Assembly (NCBI GenBank): GCA_900095095.1
Contig: FMBT01000300.1
Location: 186,001 to 250,000, forward strand
Direction of reading: 5' to 3'
Origin: Fragilariopsis cylindrus CCMP1102
Lineage: Eukaryota > Bacillariophyta > Bacillariophyceae > Bacillariales > Bacillariaceae
Length of the DNA: 64,000 nucleotides
Shown here: positions 34,148-45,231 of the stretch, in pieces
How positions within the stretch are numbered: the first letter of the stretch is position 1
Layout: each line of letters opens with the position of its first letter
Position numbers and translations under genes: made by a program
Notes under the pieces: generated by a model
Databases searched by the model: none
What the model was told of the DNA's origin: nothing
What the model saw: only the letters and a program-made list of their open reading frames with translations

Positions 34148-36886
34148 CTATGCGGCATCAAGTTCTTGTGCAGCCTTCTTCATTTCATCGCTAATTTCAA
34201 CAGAGTCAGCACTTTTCACAAAGTCCGGAAGCTCGTCAAAGTTAAGGTATCGGTAGATACTTTCATCGGTGGGATCCATTGATTCCATGTATTTCATATA
34301 AGTTTCTACTGACGGTAATTCACCTTCAATGGAGATAACGGCAGCCAATTCAGCACTAGACAAGAACACGTCAGCTCCTTGTCCCAAGCGATTGGGGAAA
34401 TTACGCGTACTAGTTGAAACCGTTGTACATCCTGGAGCAACACGAGCTTGGTTACCCATACACAAACTGCAACCTGGCATCTCCGTACGGGCACCAGCAG
34501 TACCGAATATACTGTAATATCCTTCTGCAGTCAGTTGAGCTTCGTCCATCTTTGTTGGAGGTGCAATCCATAAACGAGTAGGGATTGGTTTGGGTGCGTC
34601 TTGAAGTAATTTTCCAGCGGCACGGAAGTGTCCAATGTTTGTCATACAAGAACCGATAAAGACTTCATCGACTTTTCTTCCAGCAACTTCACTTAACAAG
34701 GCACTAGCATCGGGATCGTTAGGGAGAGCCAATACAGGTTCTTTCAATTCATCCAAATTAATTTCAATCACCTGGCAGTATTCGGCATTATGGTCAGCTT
34801 CCATCAGAACGGGGTTTGCCAACCAATCTTCCATACGGGCGATACGTCTTTCTAAAGTACGAGCATCACCATATCCTTCAGCAATCATCCACTTGAGCAT
34901 GACAACATTAGAGTTTAAATATTCAATGATAGGTTCCTTATCCAATTTGATAGTACAACCTGCAGCAGAACGTTCGGCGCTGGAGTCACTTAGTTCAAAA
35001 GCTTGTTCACACTTAAGTTTGCTAATTACATCACCCTCAATCTCCAAAATACGACCGGAAAAAATATTTATCTTTCCTTTCTTTTCTGTGGTCAAAAGAC
35101 CCATTTTTTGAGCAGTCCATGGAATAGATTGGACCAAATCACGCAACGTGATACCTGGTTGCAATTCTCCAACGAATCGAACGAGGACGCTCTCTGGCAT
35201 GTCCAAAGGCATGGTTCCAGTTGCAGCACCAAATGCTACCAATCCAGACCCAGCAGGGAAAGAAATACCAATTGGGAAACGGGTATGCGAGTCTCCACCG
35301 GTTCCAACTGTATCGGGAATCAACATTCGATTCAACCATGAGTGAATGATACCATCACCTGGTCTCAAGGAAACTCCGCCTCGATTCATGATGAAATCTG
35401 GTAGAGTGTGATGGGTGACAACGTCAACGGGTTTCGGGTAGGCGGCGGTATGGCAAAAAGATTGCATAACAAGATCGGCCGAGAATCCAAGACAAGCTAA
35501 AGACTTTAATTCATCTCTCGTCATTGGACCAGTCGTATCTTGTGATCCGACGGTAGTCATTTTTGGTTCACAGTATTGTTCCGGAAGGACACCTTCGCCA
35601 TCCTTCAAACCGATAGCTCGACCGACCATCTTTTGGGCAAGAGTGAAACCTCCTGGTTTCTTTCCTGAAGGAGGTAAAGGCATATTAAAGATGTCGTCGA
35701 CAGCCTCATCTTGTCCTAAGGCAACTCGTGCCTTGGAGGTAATTCCGCGTCCAATAATCAATGGAATACGACCACCAGCACGTACTTCGTCTAAAATAAC
35801 GTTGGTCTTCAGTTTGAACTCGGCAAGTACCGATCCATCCTCTCTAAGGACGACTCCATCAAAGGGCTTTACGGTAATGACATCACCCATTTCCATCTCT
35901 CCGACATCTACTTCGATCGGTAAGGCTCCGGAATCTTCCATGGTATTGAAGAAAATAGGAGCAATCTTTGATCCCAAACAAAGACCACCACCTCTCATAT
36001 TGGGAACGTATGGAAGGTCGTCTCCCATGTGCCAAAGAACAGAGTTGGTGGCAGATTTTCGAGACGAACCGGTTCCTACAACGTCACCTACGTATGCCAA
36101 AGGATGTCCTTTCAACTTGAGTTCTTCAATTTGATTAAGAGGACCAATTTCGCCATCAACGTCAGAGAAGATTCCATCACGACTGTTCTTGAGCATTGCC
36201 AACGAATGAAGGGGGATGTCTGGTCGTGACCAAGCATCTTGCGCTGGACTCAAATCGTCTGTATTGGTTTCACCAGTGACCTTAAAGACGGTAGCGGTCA
36301 TAGATTGTGCTACCTCGGGCTTGGATGTGTACCATTCGGCAGCAGCCCAGCTTTCTAGAACCTTTTGAGCGGCAGCACTACCGCCTTTTGCGGACGTCTC
36401 AACGTCATAAAAGGAATCAAAAACGAGAAGAGTATGACAGAGTTGGTCTGCAGCTAGGTCGGCAATTGCCGCATCAGGATCGTTTAACAACTCGGCAAGA
36501 GTGGCAACATTGTATCCACCCTGCATTGTTCCAAGGAGTTCTACAGCTCGAATACGTGAGATAGACTGATTCGTTTCCTTTCCGGTGGCAAGCGCGGACA
36601 ACCAGGTAGCTTTCACATAAGCTGCGTCGTCGACACCTGGAGGTACTCTATGAATGAGTAACTCTTCAAGTTTTTCATTGGGGCCCTCTTTTAACTCTCC
36701 AATGACCTGACCGATCTGAGCTGCGTCCAATGGTGGAGGAGGAATACCGAACCCTCCCGCAAGGGCGGAACGTTCAGCTACAATTACATCGTATTCGGCA
36801 AGGAAGGCCGACATACTACGCCTACTCGTGGCAAGGCCTCGAGAGACCTTGCGGAGGCAGGTTTGGGTCAAACGAGCAGATAGCAT
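34148..36886 (-). CDS. acnB: Aconitate hydratase, bacterial AcnB type, mitochondrial
   Basis: A 912-residue intronless protein. The first 24 or so residues ([20 protein letters not shown]) form a basic amphipathic leader, then AcnB starts with a HEAT-like N-terminal domain, unlike eukaryotic AcnA/IRP enzymes, which lack it. The [4Fe-4S] cysteines appear as [19 protein letters not shown] and [13 protein letters not shown], and the swivel domain comes first, as expected in AcnB. It interconverts citrate and isocitrate in the TCA cycle. The reading frame is intact over 2.7 kb. The gene is of bacterial ancestry but carries host targeting, as known for diatom aconitases. Three promoter-proximal direct repeats lie upstream (37028-37075). 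Confidence 0.95.
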   Translation of the reverse strand: MLSARLTQTCLRKVSRGLATSRRSMSAFLAEYDVIVAERSALAGGFGIPPPPLDAAQIGQVIGELKEGPNEKLEELLIHRVPPGVDDAAYVKATWLSALATGKETNQSISRIRAVELLGTMQGGYNVATLAELLNDPDAAIADLAADQLCHTLLVFDSFYDVETSAKGGSAAAQKVLESWAAAEWYTSKPEVAQSMTATVFKVTGETNTDDLSPAQDAWSRPDIPLHSLAMLKNSRDGIFSDVDGEIGPLNQIEELKLKGHPLAYVGDVVGTGSSRKSATNSVLWHMGDDLPYVPNMRGGGLCLGSKIAPIFFNTMEDSGALPIEVDVGEMEMGDVITVKPFDGVVLREDGSVLAEFKLKTNVILDEVRAGGRIPLIIGRGITSKARVALGQDEAVDDIFNMPLPPSGKKPGGFTLAQKMVGRAIGLKDGEGVLPEQYCEPKMTTVGSQDTTGPMTRDELKSLACLGFSADLVMQSFCHTAAYPKPVDVVTHHTLPDFIMNRGGVSLRPGDGIIHSWLNRMLIPDTVGTGGDSHTRFPIGISFPAGSGLVAFGAATGTMPLDMPESVLVRFVGELQPGITLRDLVQSIPWTAQKMGLLTTEKKGKINIFSGRILEIEGDVISKLKCEQAFELSDSSAERSAAGCTIKLDKEPIIEYLNSNVVMLKWMIAEGYGDARTLERRIARMEDWLANPVLMEADHNAEYCQVIEINLDELKEPVLALPNDPDASALLSEVAGRKVDEVFIGSCMTNIGHFRAAGKLLQDAPKPIPTRLWIAPPTKMDEAQLTAEGYYSIFGTAGARTEMPGCSLCMGNQARVAPGCTTVSTSTRNFPNRLGQGADVFLSSAELAAVISIEGELPSVETYMKYMESMDPTDESIYRYLNFDELPDFVKSADSVEISDEMKKAAQELDAA

Positions 36887-38264
36887 GGTGTATCTACACT
36901 TTCTAGTTGGTTTACTTGTCTAAGGTGGTATTTCTTAGATTATAACTGTTGCGATAGACTACCGTAACTGAGTTCTTCTTCTTCTGTCTTTCGTACAAGT
37001 ACGTAATAATAATGCGCGAATGTGTCTGTTTGCCGGTTAGTACGACACGGGTTTGCCGGTTACGACACGGGTGCCGGAGGAATGGCGAAGAATATCAACG
37101 GTATGATTACGCCCGTTTTTACTTCGTGAACTCAACGCTTCTTGATTGTGATGTGGGGTGATCTGATGAGAATTTTAAGAACGACTGTACGACAGATGGA
37201 TTTTTACTTAACAAGAATACGATTGCTATTTTTGAGTCGATCCAGTCGAATGGGTCTAAACGAAGTTAGAACTTGAAAGTACTGTAGCCAATAAAATGGA
37301 ATGGAGTACACTTGTCAACTCCTACGCTAGTACGCTATCGCTACCTCTAATGCAAAACTTGCCCAGCCTACTAATCGGCATCCACACACCAATATATATG
37401 GCTCTCAGTCTCAGTCTCACCACCAACATTGTGATTTTAGTAGTCTCCTCAAGCTACCAACAGCGAATACAGTGGTGGTTATACTATTATAGGAACTAAA
37501 TTAGTTACATTAAGTTGGCAGTAAGTAGAACTTGCAACACACTCAAAAATCTCTTCTTTGCCCTGCAGTGACAGAGGGTACGTCTTGCATGAATGCCTTT
37601 TATAAGTGATGGCATCAAAAGTATGATATATGTTCAGAACAAGGAATAAATTATTCATCATACAGACTATTATCCGTATTGTCACAACATGGCAGTGGAA
37701 ATAATAATAATGTACAAAACATCAAAAATAAGTACTTGAAGGTAAGGATTTTCCTCACACCAGAAAAACCCACATCACATGATAATTCACCAAATCCGTG
37801 CAGTTGATATATCATTGTACAAGTCCATGTACTGTTGTTGTTATCTATAATTGTTGATTGTTTTATGTTTTCTTTCCATTTTTTTTGTTGCCTCCTCTCA
37901 CATAACGTTACCGGTAGTGAAAATTTGGGGGGCGGAGATGATTTCAGAGATTATTTTCTTTCGTGCTAGCCATTTTCTATTTCCATTTTTACCGCGCGTA
38001 AAATCCGCACTAAGATTTTGTAGTAGATTTCTCGTGATAATCTCTATCGTCATTTTTTCCTTAGAATTGAAAACAATATTCAAATGTTTTGTTGCTGGAC
38101 TGTTTTTTCTTTCCCTTTCTTTGTTCTCACAGGACTGTCGTCGATCATACAACTAAGTGAGGACTATATCCACTAGGAAGATACAGCGCATATAACAAGA
38201 ACTTTATCCCCAGTATACAATCGAATCGAAGAAAGGCTAACAAAAACAAGATATTGTTGGAATA
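36887..38264. other. Divergent spacer, aconitase and NSE2 promoters
   Basis: No coding gene seen. A direct repeat lies at 37028-37070. Near 37741 a GTAAGG donor-like site and at about 38110-38132 a long pyrimidine tract ending CACAG could mark a 5' UTR intron of the NSE2-like gene. Confidence 0.45.
37028..37070. repeat. Tandem direct repeat upstream of aconitase
   Basis: Two adjacent copies of GTTTGCCGGTTA(GTA)CGACACGG, 23 and 20 bases, with a third partial GTGCCGG after them. They are 140-185 bases upstream of the aconitase start. The first copy carries an extra three bases. This could be a duplicated regulatory site. Confidence 0.75.
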
Positions 38265-39044
38265 ATGTCATTTATAAACTTAGCAGATCAATTCGGTCGA
38301 GGTAGAGAAAAAGAATGTCGTGAATGGATTGGACAGAACGATAACATGGCTAATAGTTTAGCAACACGATTTACTCGAGGAGATCAATTTGAAACTTTAT
38401 TAGGAGAAGAATTTACTGATCAGTGTCGTGATAAGCTGAAAGTGATTGTGAAAGATAATGTTTCAAAGGAACGTAAACTAAAAGCATACATGAACGCTGT
38501 CAAATCATTAAAGGATAATTATTCCCCTCCCACCAGTCAACAAGAAAATGACGGAGATGGCGACGACATCAAACCACAGGTAGAAGAAGAAGACTTTCAA
38601 CAAAAATTGGAAGAGAATTACTCGAAGGAACTTGAAAAGATTGAAAATAATTCAATCATGGTCACACAGGAACAGAGGTACTTAAAGCTGCTCGAAAAAC
38701 TTGGTGAAAATGACGATCAAGATGATGAACTCGTTGTTGTTAATCCTGCGTCTTCGGACAACATAAATCGTATCAAATGCCATTTGACTTTAGCAGTCAT
38801 GGAAGATCCTGTCCGTTCCAGGACATGCAAGCATTCATTTTCAAAAGCTGCAATCGTCCATCACTTGAGAGTAAGTAAGATTTGTCCTGTCGCGGGGTGC
38901 ATCAATAGAAACATGAGGACGTCGGAACTCGAAGACGATCCCGATACTGCAATACTGGTGAGACGGTATAAGAAAAGAGAAGAGCTCCAGAAAAAGAACA
39001 AAGCTCAATCTGCGCTTGATATGGACGATGATGATGACGAGTGA
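38265..39044 (+). CDS. NSE2: NSE2/MMS21-like SUMO E3 ligase (SP-RING)
   Basis: 259 residues, intronless coding region. Residues about 1-160 are charged and helical with coiled-coil character (as in the NSE2 part that docks on SMC5), and a zf-Nse SP-RING follows: INRIKCHLTLAVMEDPV, TCKHSFSKAAIVHHL and CPVAGC. This half-zinc RING is the family hallmark. NSE2 is the SUMO ligase of the SMC5/6 complex in DNA repair. The acidic tail (MDDDDDE) is encoded by a GAT repeat. A PIAS-type ligase is less likely because no SAP or PINIT region is present. Confidence 0.88.
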   Translation: MSFINLADQFGRGREKECREWIGQNDNMANSLATRFTRGDQFETLLGEEFTDQCRDKLKVIVKDNVSKERKLKAYMNAVKSLKDNYSPPTSQQENDGDGDDIKPQVEEEDFQQKLEENYSKELEKIENNSIMVTQEQRYLKLLEKLGENDDQDDELVVVNPASSDNINRIKCHLTLAVMEDPVRSRTCKHSFSKAAIVHHLRVSKICPVAGCINRNMRTSELEDDPDTAILVRRYKKREELQKKNKAQSALDMDDDDDE

Positions 39045-40031
39045 GTGAGTGAGTGAGTCATTTTGTAGTTGTAGTTGTAGTTGTAGTAGTAGTAGTAGTA
39101 GTAGTAGAACAATCGCGAACTCTACTACCACCAACACATTCTACACCCACCTACATTAGATTCTACCGCCACAAAAAAATGCTGTGATTTTTCTCATGAA
39201 AATGGGATTTGATTTGAGAAACATCAGTATATTTTATCTGAAGATTATTATCTCCCAATAATACTGTAGATTATAATGTTTTATAATCATAACGACCCAA
39301 AAATTATTATATATACACACAGATTTACATTTTTTTCATAATATAAATAATATAATGTATACTGCAATATATCCTATGTCTATATTCAAAGCCTACAATA
39401 AACATTGTACCAGATCATCCAACGAAATGTTGTTAAAATCTCCTAGTACAAAATAATGAACACCGCCCGCCCATAGTATGGTTAAGAATAATATTAAAAA
39501 ACGAAAAGGATATTAGAGGACTACTATGGTATGTATGCCAAAAGAAGGCAAAATAGATCTAAAGGACAAAGCTTTCTAGTCCAATTAAAAATATAGATAG
39601 GTTTTTCTTTTGGTAATTGATGTAATATAAAGTTAAAATTTTTGATCTTAAATTTAAAGGTAGCTATATATATTGAAGATGAATGGTTGATGTGTACTTA
39701 TATAATTTAAGCAGGGGGATAAGTTCTGAACCAAACGTGAAACCGTAATGAAAACTAGGGTGGTCCTTCCTGTGGTAGAAGCAAATATGTGCATATAGGA
39801 AGGATCCACTCCAAAGCTTACGTGTGTGTGTGTGTGTGTGCATACAACGCACGGTTGTATTATTATTATGTTTAATATTGTTGTTATTCAATTGGGTGTG
39901 AATATGAAAATGGTAAAGATTTTTTGTGTATATATACAAGGGGGGGGGGGGGGGGGAGAGGATTACAATATCCTCGTGGATGCGTGCGACCAAGAATATA
40001 AATGTATATTCTGAATGGTGAGAGAATTGTT
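39045..40031. other. Gene-free stretch with several microsatellites
   Basis: About 1 kb between two convergent genes. It starts with TGAG and TAG repeats (39041-39107), holds a TG run at about 39821-39840 and a run of 17 G (39940-39956). No gene seen. Confidence 0.6.
39940..39956. repeat. Poly-G run of 17 bases
   Basis: An uninterrupted G run, rare in this AT-rich DNA, about 75 bases downstream of the end of the fibrillin-like gene on the other strand. Its exact length is hard to sequence. Confidence 0.85.
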
Positions 40032-42032
40032 CTATATATCAGAGACACGCGAAAAAACAAATATTGTTCCTCGTTGACCTCTGACAATTCTCATGCCATC
40101 ATCAAGGTAGATGACATCAACATATGCCATACCATGACCTCCGAGAGGTCGAGTAAAGTCGTAACTCATACTACCATCAACTGGGTCAATCTCCTTGGGA
40201 ATGGTTGCTCCCATAAGAAGCTTAACTGCCAATAGCTTTGCTTTCTCACCAAAGCTATGCTTGGGAGGATGAATGGTGAAGAATTTCTTCCAAGCTAATA
40301 TGTCGGATGAGGCGTCATTTGGCTCGATGCGACCTCCGGTGAACCAGATCGAATGTCTATTGGGTACACCCGGATCCGGTAGGCTGTAACCGTATGTGGT
40401 CATAATGCCTTTAATGGGACGGGTCACATCCTTGTTGGGTGCATCTGGGAACGCAGCCATGGACGGTTCTATAGTGAATGCTGTCATAATATGATAGGTA
40501 CGTAGGACCGTTTCACCATTCTCAACTTCCTCTCGAAGCTTCGTGGGGACGAATTTTAACATAGCCTCGCGTTCTTCTCCACTAAGAATCTCCACGCGGT
40601 TAAAGTTACCCTGAAGACTACAAACAAGGTTTGTGGGGGAGAACATATCGAAAGACATACGACCAAGAGTATACATAGGGTCGCCGTTATCGTTAAGGCC
40701 AAGACACCCAAACCAACTTGGCTTGGAAAGAGTTAACCACATTCCTTCAACTGATTTTGCAGGTGATGGACATAGACGATGATCAACACCACTACGAGTG
40801 TCAACATCTCGTCCAAGGAAGAACTTTTCGAGTGGATCTATCTTGGTCTTGAACTCATCTGATTCTACGTCACCATCGTTGATGGCGAGAACGCGAAGGA
40901 CGTCATCTCGGGCCTTCTTAATTTTGATCGTTAGAGTCTGAACGGTCGAATTACGATCGTCCATAGAGTTGTTAGCAGTAGTCAACTCTTCAACATCAAC
41001 ATCATCATCGTCTTCCATCACCAAATGCACCCCTACTTCCTCAGAAGAAGAGATCCATTGTTGTTGATGCTCTTGAGAATCCAATACAGTCACACCCCTT
41101 ATGATACTTCCAAGAGGACCGCTGTCAGAATAAGACATGGGAGATACACATGTAACTCTATCTCCAACAATTTGATTTGTTGTAAAGATATCTTGAGGGA
41201 TTCTTCCATGATCGTGTGTGGTATGGGTGGTAGGCTCTGGATGTGTTAGTGGTAGTACAGGTACCACATAACCTGGTCGATTGGCACGAATAGCCACGGG
41301 TCTTACCATCACGGGTGGAATAGTAGGAAGTTGTTGTTGTTGCTGTTCGTCCTCTTCAACATCCTGTTTTCGACTTCGCTTGACTCTTCTATTCTTCTTA
41401 TTCGAAGACGAAGAAAGACCAAGTGGTTGCTTTCTTTCCTCTTCATCTGCATCGGGGGAACTTCCCAATACAAAAGGATTTTTAGCTCCTTCTTCTCGAT
41501 CAAGAAAATCATAACGATAACTGATGGGGACTGCAGCAACGTTGTTTGAGGACTTGTAAAAGTCTTGATCTGGCATTGTATGATTAGCCTCATCTTGTTG
41601 TGTCCACTTTCTATGCCAATCATGAGCCATAATAGCTGCCTCATTCGTTTCTTGTAATGTCGATCCTACACGATATGCTTCATCGTAAAATTGTTCACTA
41701 ATACGTTTAGGTACGGGACGAACAACACGTAACGGATGGGATACTAATTGAATACTTTCCTCCTTCTCCTCCTGTTCATCTTCAATGTAATTGTTGTATT
41801 TGTTGCTGCTGTTGTTCATCATATTATTATTATCGCAATCTGAAAAAGAAGGTGATAAAATCATCGAAGCTTTATCACCTGATAGGCGTCTTTTCGAATA
41901 ACATCTCATCGCGCCATCACTATCATCAACGCTATCATCAACATAATCACATGCACATTGATCCTCTATGGCATGCATTGCAAGCATAGTCTTAGTATTA
42001 ACAGCGGTACTATTTTCGTTGTTTTCCAGCAT
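40032..42032 (-). CDS. Large protein with C-terminal PAP/fibrillin-like domain
   Basis: I start it at the ATG 42030-42032; the frame is open further up but shows no ATG. The resulting 666-residue protein has a long disordered first half (Asp, Ser, Asn, Gln-rich, with RRVKRSRK nuclear-signal-like basic stretch). The C-terminal 240 residues look like a lipocalin-type fold of the plastid lipid-associated protein/fibrillin kind: VEGMWLTLSKPSWFGCLG near its start and YLDDGMRIVRGQRGTIFVF at the end, close to the fibrillin ending. No plastid presequence is visible at this start, so the location is open. The domain assignment rests on the last motif and is moderate. Confidence 0.65.
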   Translation of the reverse strand: MLENNENSTAVNTKTMLAMHAIEDQCACDYVDDSVDDSDGAMRCYSKRRLSGDKASMILSPSFSDCDNNNMMNNSSNKYNNYIEDEQEEKEESIQLVSHPLRVVRPVPKRISEQFYDEAYRVGSTLQETNEAAIMAHDWHRKWTQQDEANHTMPDQDFYKSSNNVAAVPISYRYDFLDREEGAKNPFVLGSSPDADEEERKQPLGLSSSSNKKNRRVKRSRKQDVEEDEQQQQQLPTIPPVMVRPVAIRANRPGYVVPVLPLTHPEPTTHTTHDHGRIPQDIFTTNQIVGDRVTCVSPMSYSDSGPLGSIIRGVTVLDSQEHQQQWISSSEEVGVHLVMEDDDDVDVEELTTANNSMDDRNSTVQTLTIKIKKARDDVLRVLAINDGDVESDEFKTKIDPLEKFFLGRDVDTRSGVDHRLCPSPAKSVEGMWLTLSKPSWFGCLGLNDNGDPMYTLGRMSFDMFSPTNLVCSLQGNFNRVEILSGEEREAMLKFVPTKLREEVENGETVLRTYHIMTAFTIEPSMAAFPDAPNKDVTRPIKGIMTTYGYSLPDPGVPNRHSIWFTGGRIEPNDASSDILAWKKFFTIHPPKHSFGEKAKLLAVKLLMGATIPKEIDPVDGSMSYDFTRPLGGHGMAYVDVIYLDDGMRIVRGQRGTIFVFSRVSDI

Positions 42033-43115
42033 CAGATGTGTTGAATAACACACTGCTTTTTGGTCTGTGTAATTTATTTTATATATAATATTACTATCGC
42101 GTATTAGGTTCAATGGTACAGGGAGTAGTGGGGTGGTGAATTGAATGAATGGTTGTTTTCTACTCGATGTAACACTAACAGCGATATTTTTGTTGAAAAG
42201 GTAGTACAATGTAGTACGTAGTCAAGCGCTTGTAATATGATGTCTTTTTTTCAAAAACAGTTTTCAATGATTGATGCCTTGTTTATTATTTTTCCATCAC
42301 TAACAATAAAACGCACTAATTAATCAAACAAACACAAAATGACGACGGGTCGAACTTCAAGCCTTTTTTCGATCTATTTCTTCCTCGAGAAGAACATACG
42401 TTTTGTTGATGCATAAACTAAGTCAATCCACTTATGAGAACGACGCATAATTGAAATTATTTAATAGACTTCATTTTTCTAAAAAATAAAAAATAACACA
42501 ACATGTGCGACAATATCAAGTAAAACATAAGTAATAAATTCAATAACAAACATGTAGAAATTAAGTAATGAATGATATTTTAATATGGCCCTCTCGTACT
42601 CCATACACTTCATTATTTCATGAGTGGATGGTCTGGACGTTGTACGTACGTCCGCTTTTTATTAATTTTCAATATATCTACAGTACAGTAAGTAGGGGGC
42701 CACACGCTTTGTACAGTCTGTAAAATAAAATTATTGCCTTGAAACAAAGAAAAAAGGATTATTCTTGTATATAAAAAATGGGCCGTTTCGTGCTTTGTTT
42801 TTAAGCGCCAGGTGGAACGCATTATGGGCATTTATTTTTTTCCTTCGCTAAAATATTTTCTGCGATAAAATATTTTTTTGCGATAATATCTTCTTTCTTC
42901 ATTCGCGGTGTACAGTCACAACAGTACTGCTGTTAGTAAAACAACTTTTCACTTACTTCACTTCGTTCAAGCAATCGCACCAATAGTCGAATTAGTAATA
43001 CAATAAGAAATCATTACACACCACCAAGAACGACAGAAAGAAAGAAAGTCAGAAAGATAGTTAGAAAGAAAGAGAGAGAGAGAGACGAGATAAGAATAAT
43101 TGTGTAATCCTCACC
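42033..43115. other. Divergent spacer
   Basis: Promoter space for the fibrillin-like (-) and ankyrin (+) genes. AT-rich, with copies of GCGATAAAATATTTT near 42860-42890 and an AAAG/GA-rich patch (about 43035-43085) just before the ankyrin start. No gene. Confidence 0.5.
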
Positions 43116-44951
43116 ATGTCATATTTTTGCATCACACCACGAAATGAGCTAGAACCTCCAACCCTGACACGACAGCATTCTGGAATTGGAGATGCATACA
43201 GCGTCGTTCCGTCGACAAGTTCTATAGCTACTTTTTCTCGTTATCACGATGAACCCGAGGTTAATTATGACGACGGACCTACAGAACTTTACAAACGTAT
43301 CGAAGAAAAAGACTGGGACGGCGCAAGTGCCCGTCTTGAGTCTCACCCACACGAGGCAAAGACGTGGGTGTCACGATCGGAATTAACTTCACAAAAGTTA
43401 AGATGGAGACTATTACCAATCCACGCGTGCTGTATTTTTCGTGCACCTTTGGGTTTGATCGAAGGCTTGATCGATATCTACCCCGATGGACCACAAATGA
43501 AGGACGATCAAGGAATGCTTGCAATTCATTTAGCATGCCGCAATGGTGGATCGAAAGGCGTCGTTCTAGCACTTTTAAATGGATTTCCTGAGTCGTGCAA
43601 AGTGAAGGACAGAAAGGGTAGGACCCCTCTCGAACTTGTCCTTGAAAGCGAGTCACAAAATGCCGAAGCTGTTAGTAGCTCAATCCGCACTTTCGAACAA
43701 CAAATGCAGGATGGAGCAATGAAAATGGTTAGCATTGTACCTGATCCAGCCATTCCGGTACCTCAAGTTCAAGAGGTTGATTATGAGCATCGTACACTTC
43801 TCTTCCGTTTGCTTCTGAAGAAGGATTGGACCGCAGCAATCGCCCGAGCAGAATCTAATCCTGAAGAGGCTGCAACATGGATCGTAACGAAGGGATTCAA
43901 TGGCAGTCTTCGATTTCTACCACTCCACAAATCATGTGTATTATCACCTCCTAAAGAAGTAATTAGAAAGCTATTATTGGCATATCCTGAAGGAGCTATG
44001 TGCAGAGATCAAGACGGATGGCTTCCCCTGCATTGTGCGAGCTTCTATGGTGCGAGTGCTGATATCATAGCAACTCTTCTAGAAGCCCACCCTAAGGGAG
44101 CGCAACTAAAAGACGATGAAGGGCGCCTAAGTTTGCATTATGCGGTTCTCAAAAGCGCTTCACAGGATATTGTCGATGTACTACTCGAAACTTTCCCCAA
44201 AGCGTCAATGAGCAAGGACAATGAAGGACGTATACCATTGCACCATGGCTGCTCGAAAGGAGCTCCCGAAGGAGTCATTGAGGCATTGTTAAAAGCACAC
44301 CCAAAGGGAGCACAAATGAAGGACGATCAAGGCCGTACTGCCCTCCACCATATTTGCAGAAAATTATCGTCAGAGGGTATCGTTCGAACCTTACTCCGTG
44401 TCTACCCACGAGCTGCACAAATCAAAGACGACCAAGATAAGTTACCGATCCATTATGCAGTAGTAAACGGATCTAGTCCAAGTGTCGTCAATATATTGCT
44501 GACAACTTTCCCTGAAAGTATCAACGTAAAGAATGGTTTTGGGTATACTCCACTTGCCGAAGCGCGATCAGTCGAAAATCCGAAAATCGAGCCAATCATT
44601 CAAATCCTTCAAAAGTTCAAGGTGGAACAAGACAAATTACAAATTCAATCTGGCGAGAATTCTATCTTTGAAGCAAAGCTTGAAGCCATGGATAAGCGTA
44701 TGGCTCATCTAGAAAAATTGCTTGGAAATGTCATGGATCTCGGTGTTGAAATCAAAGGTAGTATGAGAAAAGCAAGAGATCCATATGAACTGATTGAAAG
44801 AATTGCTGATAGGCTTATCACTTTGGATGGATCAACTCCCATCGTTAGTACTGCTTCTTCTGGTGAATCGTATTCGTCAGAGCAACCGGTAGTGGAAGCA
44901 AAGGTCAGATCTAGAGGTCGTTTTGGTCGAAAGCAGAAGACCAGGGAGTAA
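43116..44951 (+). CDS. Ankyrin-repeat protein with duplicated N-terminal module
   Basis: 611 residues, intact frame. The N-terminal module (TELYKRIEEKDWDGA, then RLLPIHACC) plus two ankyrin repeats is repeated within the protein: a second module starts YEHRTLLFRLLLKKDWTAA, then RFLPLHKSC, and is followed by about five more ankyrin repeats (DGWLPLHCASFYGA, EGRLSLHYAV, EGRIPLHHGCSKGA, QGRTALHHIC, QDKLPIHYAV). Repeats have the diatom-like form with long YPxGAxxKD-linkers. The C-terminal 130 residues are a short coiled coil and a basic tail. It is related to the genes at 5273 and 45232 and converges with the latter. A binding scaffold; the partner is unknown. Confidence 0.92.
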   Translation: MSYFCITPRNELEPPTLTRQHSGIGDAYSVVPSTSSIATFSRYHDEPEVNYDDGPTELYKRIEEKDWDGASARLESHPHEAKTWVSRSELTSQKLRWRLLPIHACCIFRAPLGLIEGLIDIYPDGPQMKDDQGMLAIHLACRNGGSKGVVLALLNGFPESCKVKDRKGRTPLELVLESESQNAEAVSSSIRTFEQQMQDGAMKMVSIVPDPAIPVPQVQEVDYEHRTLLFRLLLKKDWTAAIARAESNPEEAATWIVTKGFNGSLRFLPLHKSCVLSPPKEVIRKLLLAYPEGAMCRDQDGWLPLHCASFYGASADIIATLLEAHPKGAQLKDDEGRLSLHYAVLKSASQDIVDVLLETFPKASMSKDNEGRIPLHHGCSKGAPEGVIEALLKAHPKGAQMKDDQGRTALHHICRKLSSEGIVRTLLRVYPRAAQIKDDQDKLPIHYAVVNGSSPSVVNILLTTFPESINVKNGFGYTPLAEARSVENPKIEPIIQILQKFKVEQDKLQIQSGENSIFEAKLEAMDKRMAHLEKLLGNVMDLGVEIKGSMRKARDPYELIERIADRLITLDGSTPIVSTASSGESYSSEQPVVEAKVRSRGRFGRKQKTRE

Positions 44952-45207
44952 ATATAATAACATATGTTTATCTTGATTGATGTGAAGAGACAAGATATTA
45001 AGTACTCTACGGAGAAGAGAAGGGAAAAGAAAGGTGATGTATCGTTATGAAATGAATAGATGTGTTTGTATCAATAATAGTAGATCAAATTAATAATGAT
45101 TCAAAAGCCGACCAATTACTTAATATAATAAGATACTTTCTGAAAATTACTATTTAAAATTACAATATGATGCGTATAACAAGTTTACGAAGAGTTATAA
45201 ATGAATG

Positions 45208-45225
45208 TGTGTGTGTGTGTGTGTG
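45208..45225. repeat. (TG)n microsatellite
   Basis: A TG dinucleotide run in the short spacer between the two convergent ankyrin genes. Confidence 0.85.
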
Positions 45226-45231
45226 TTCTAA

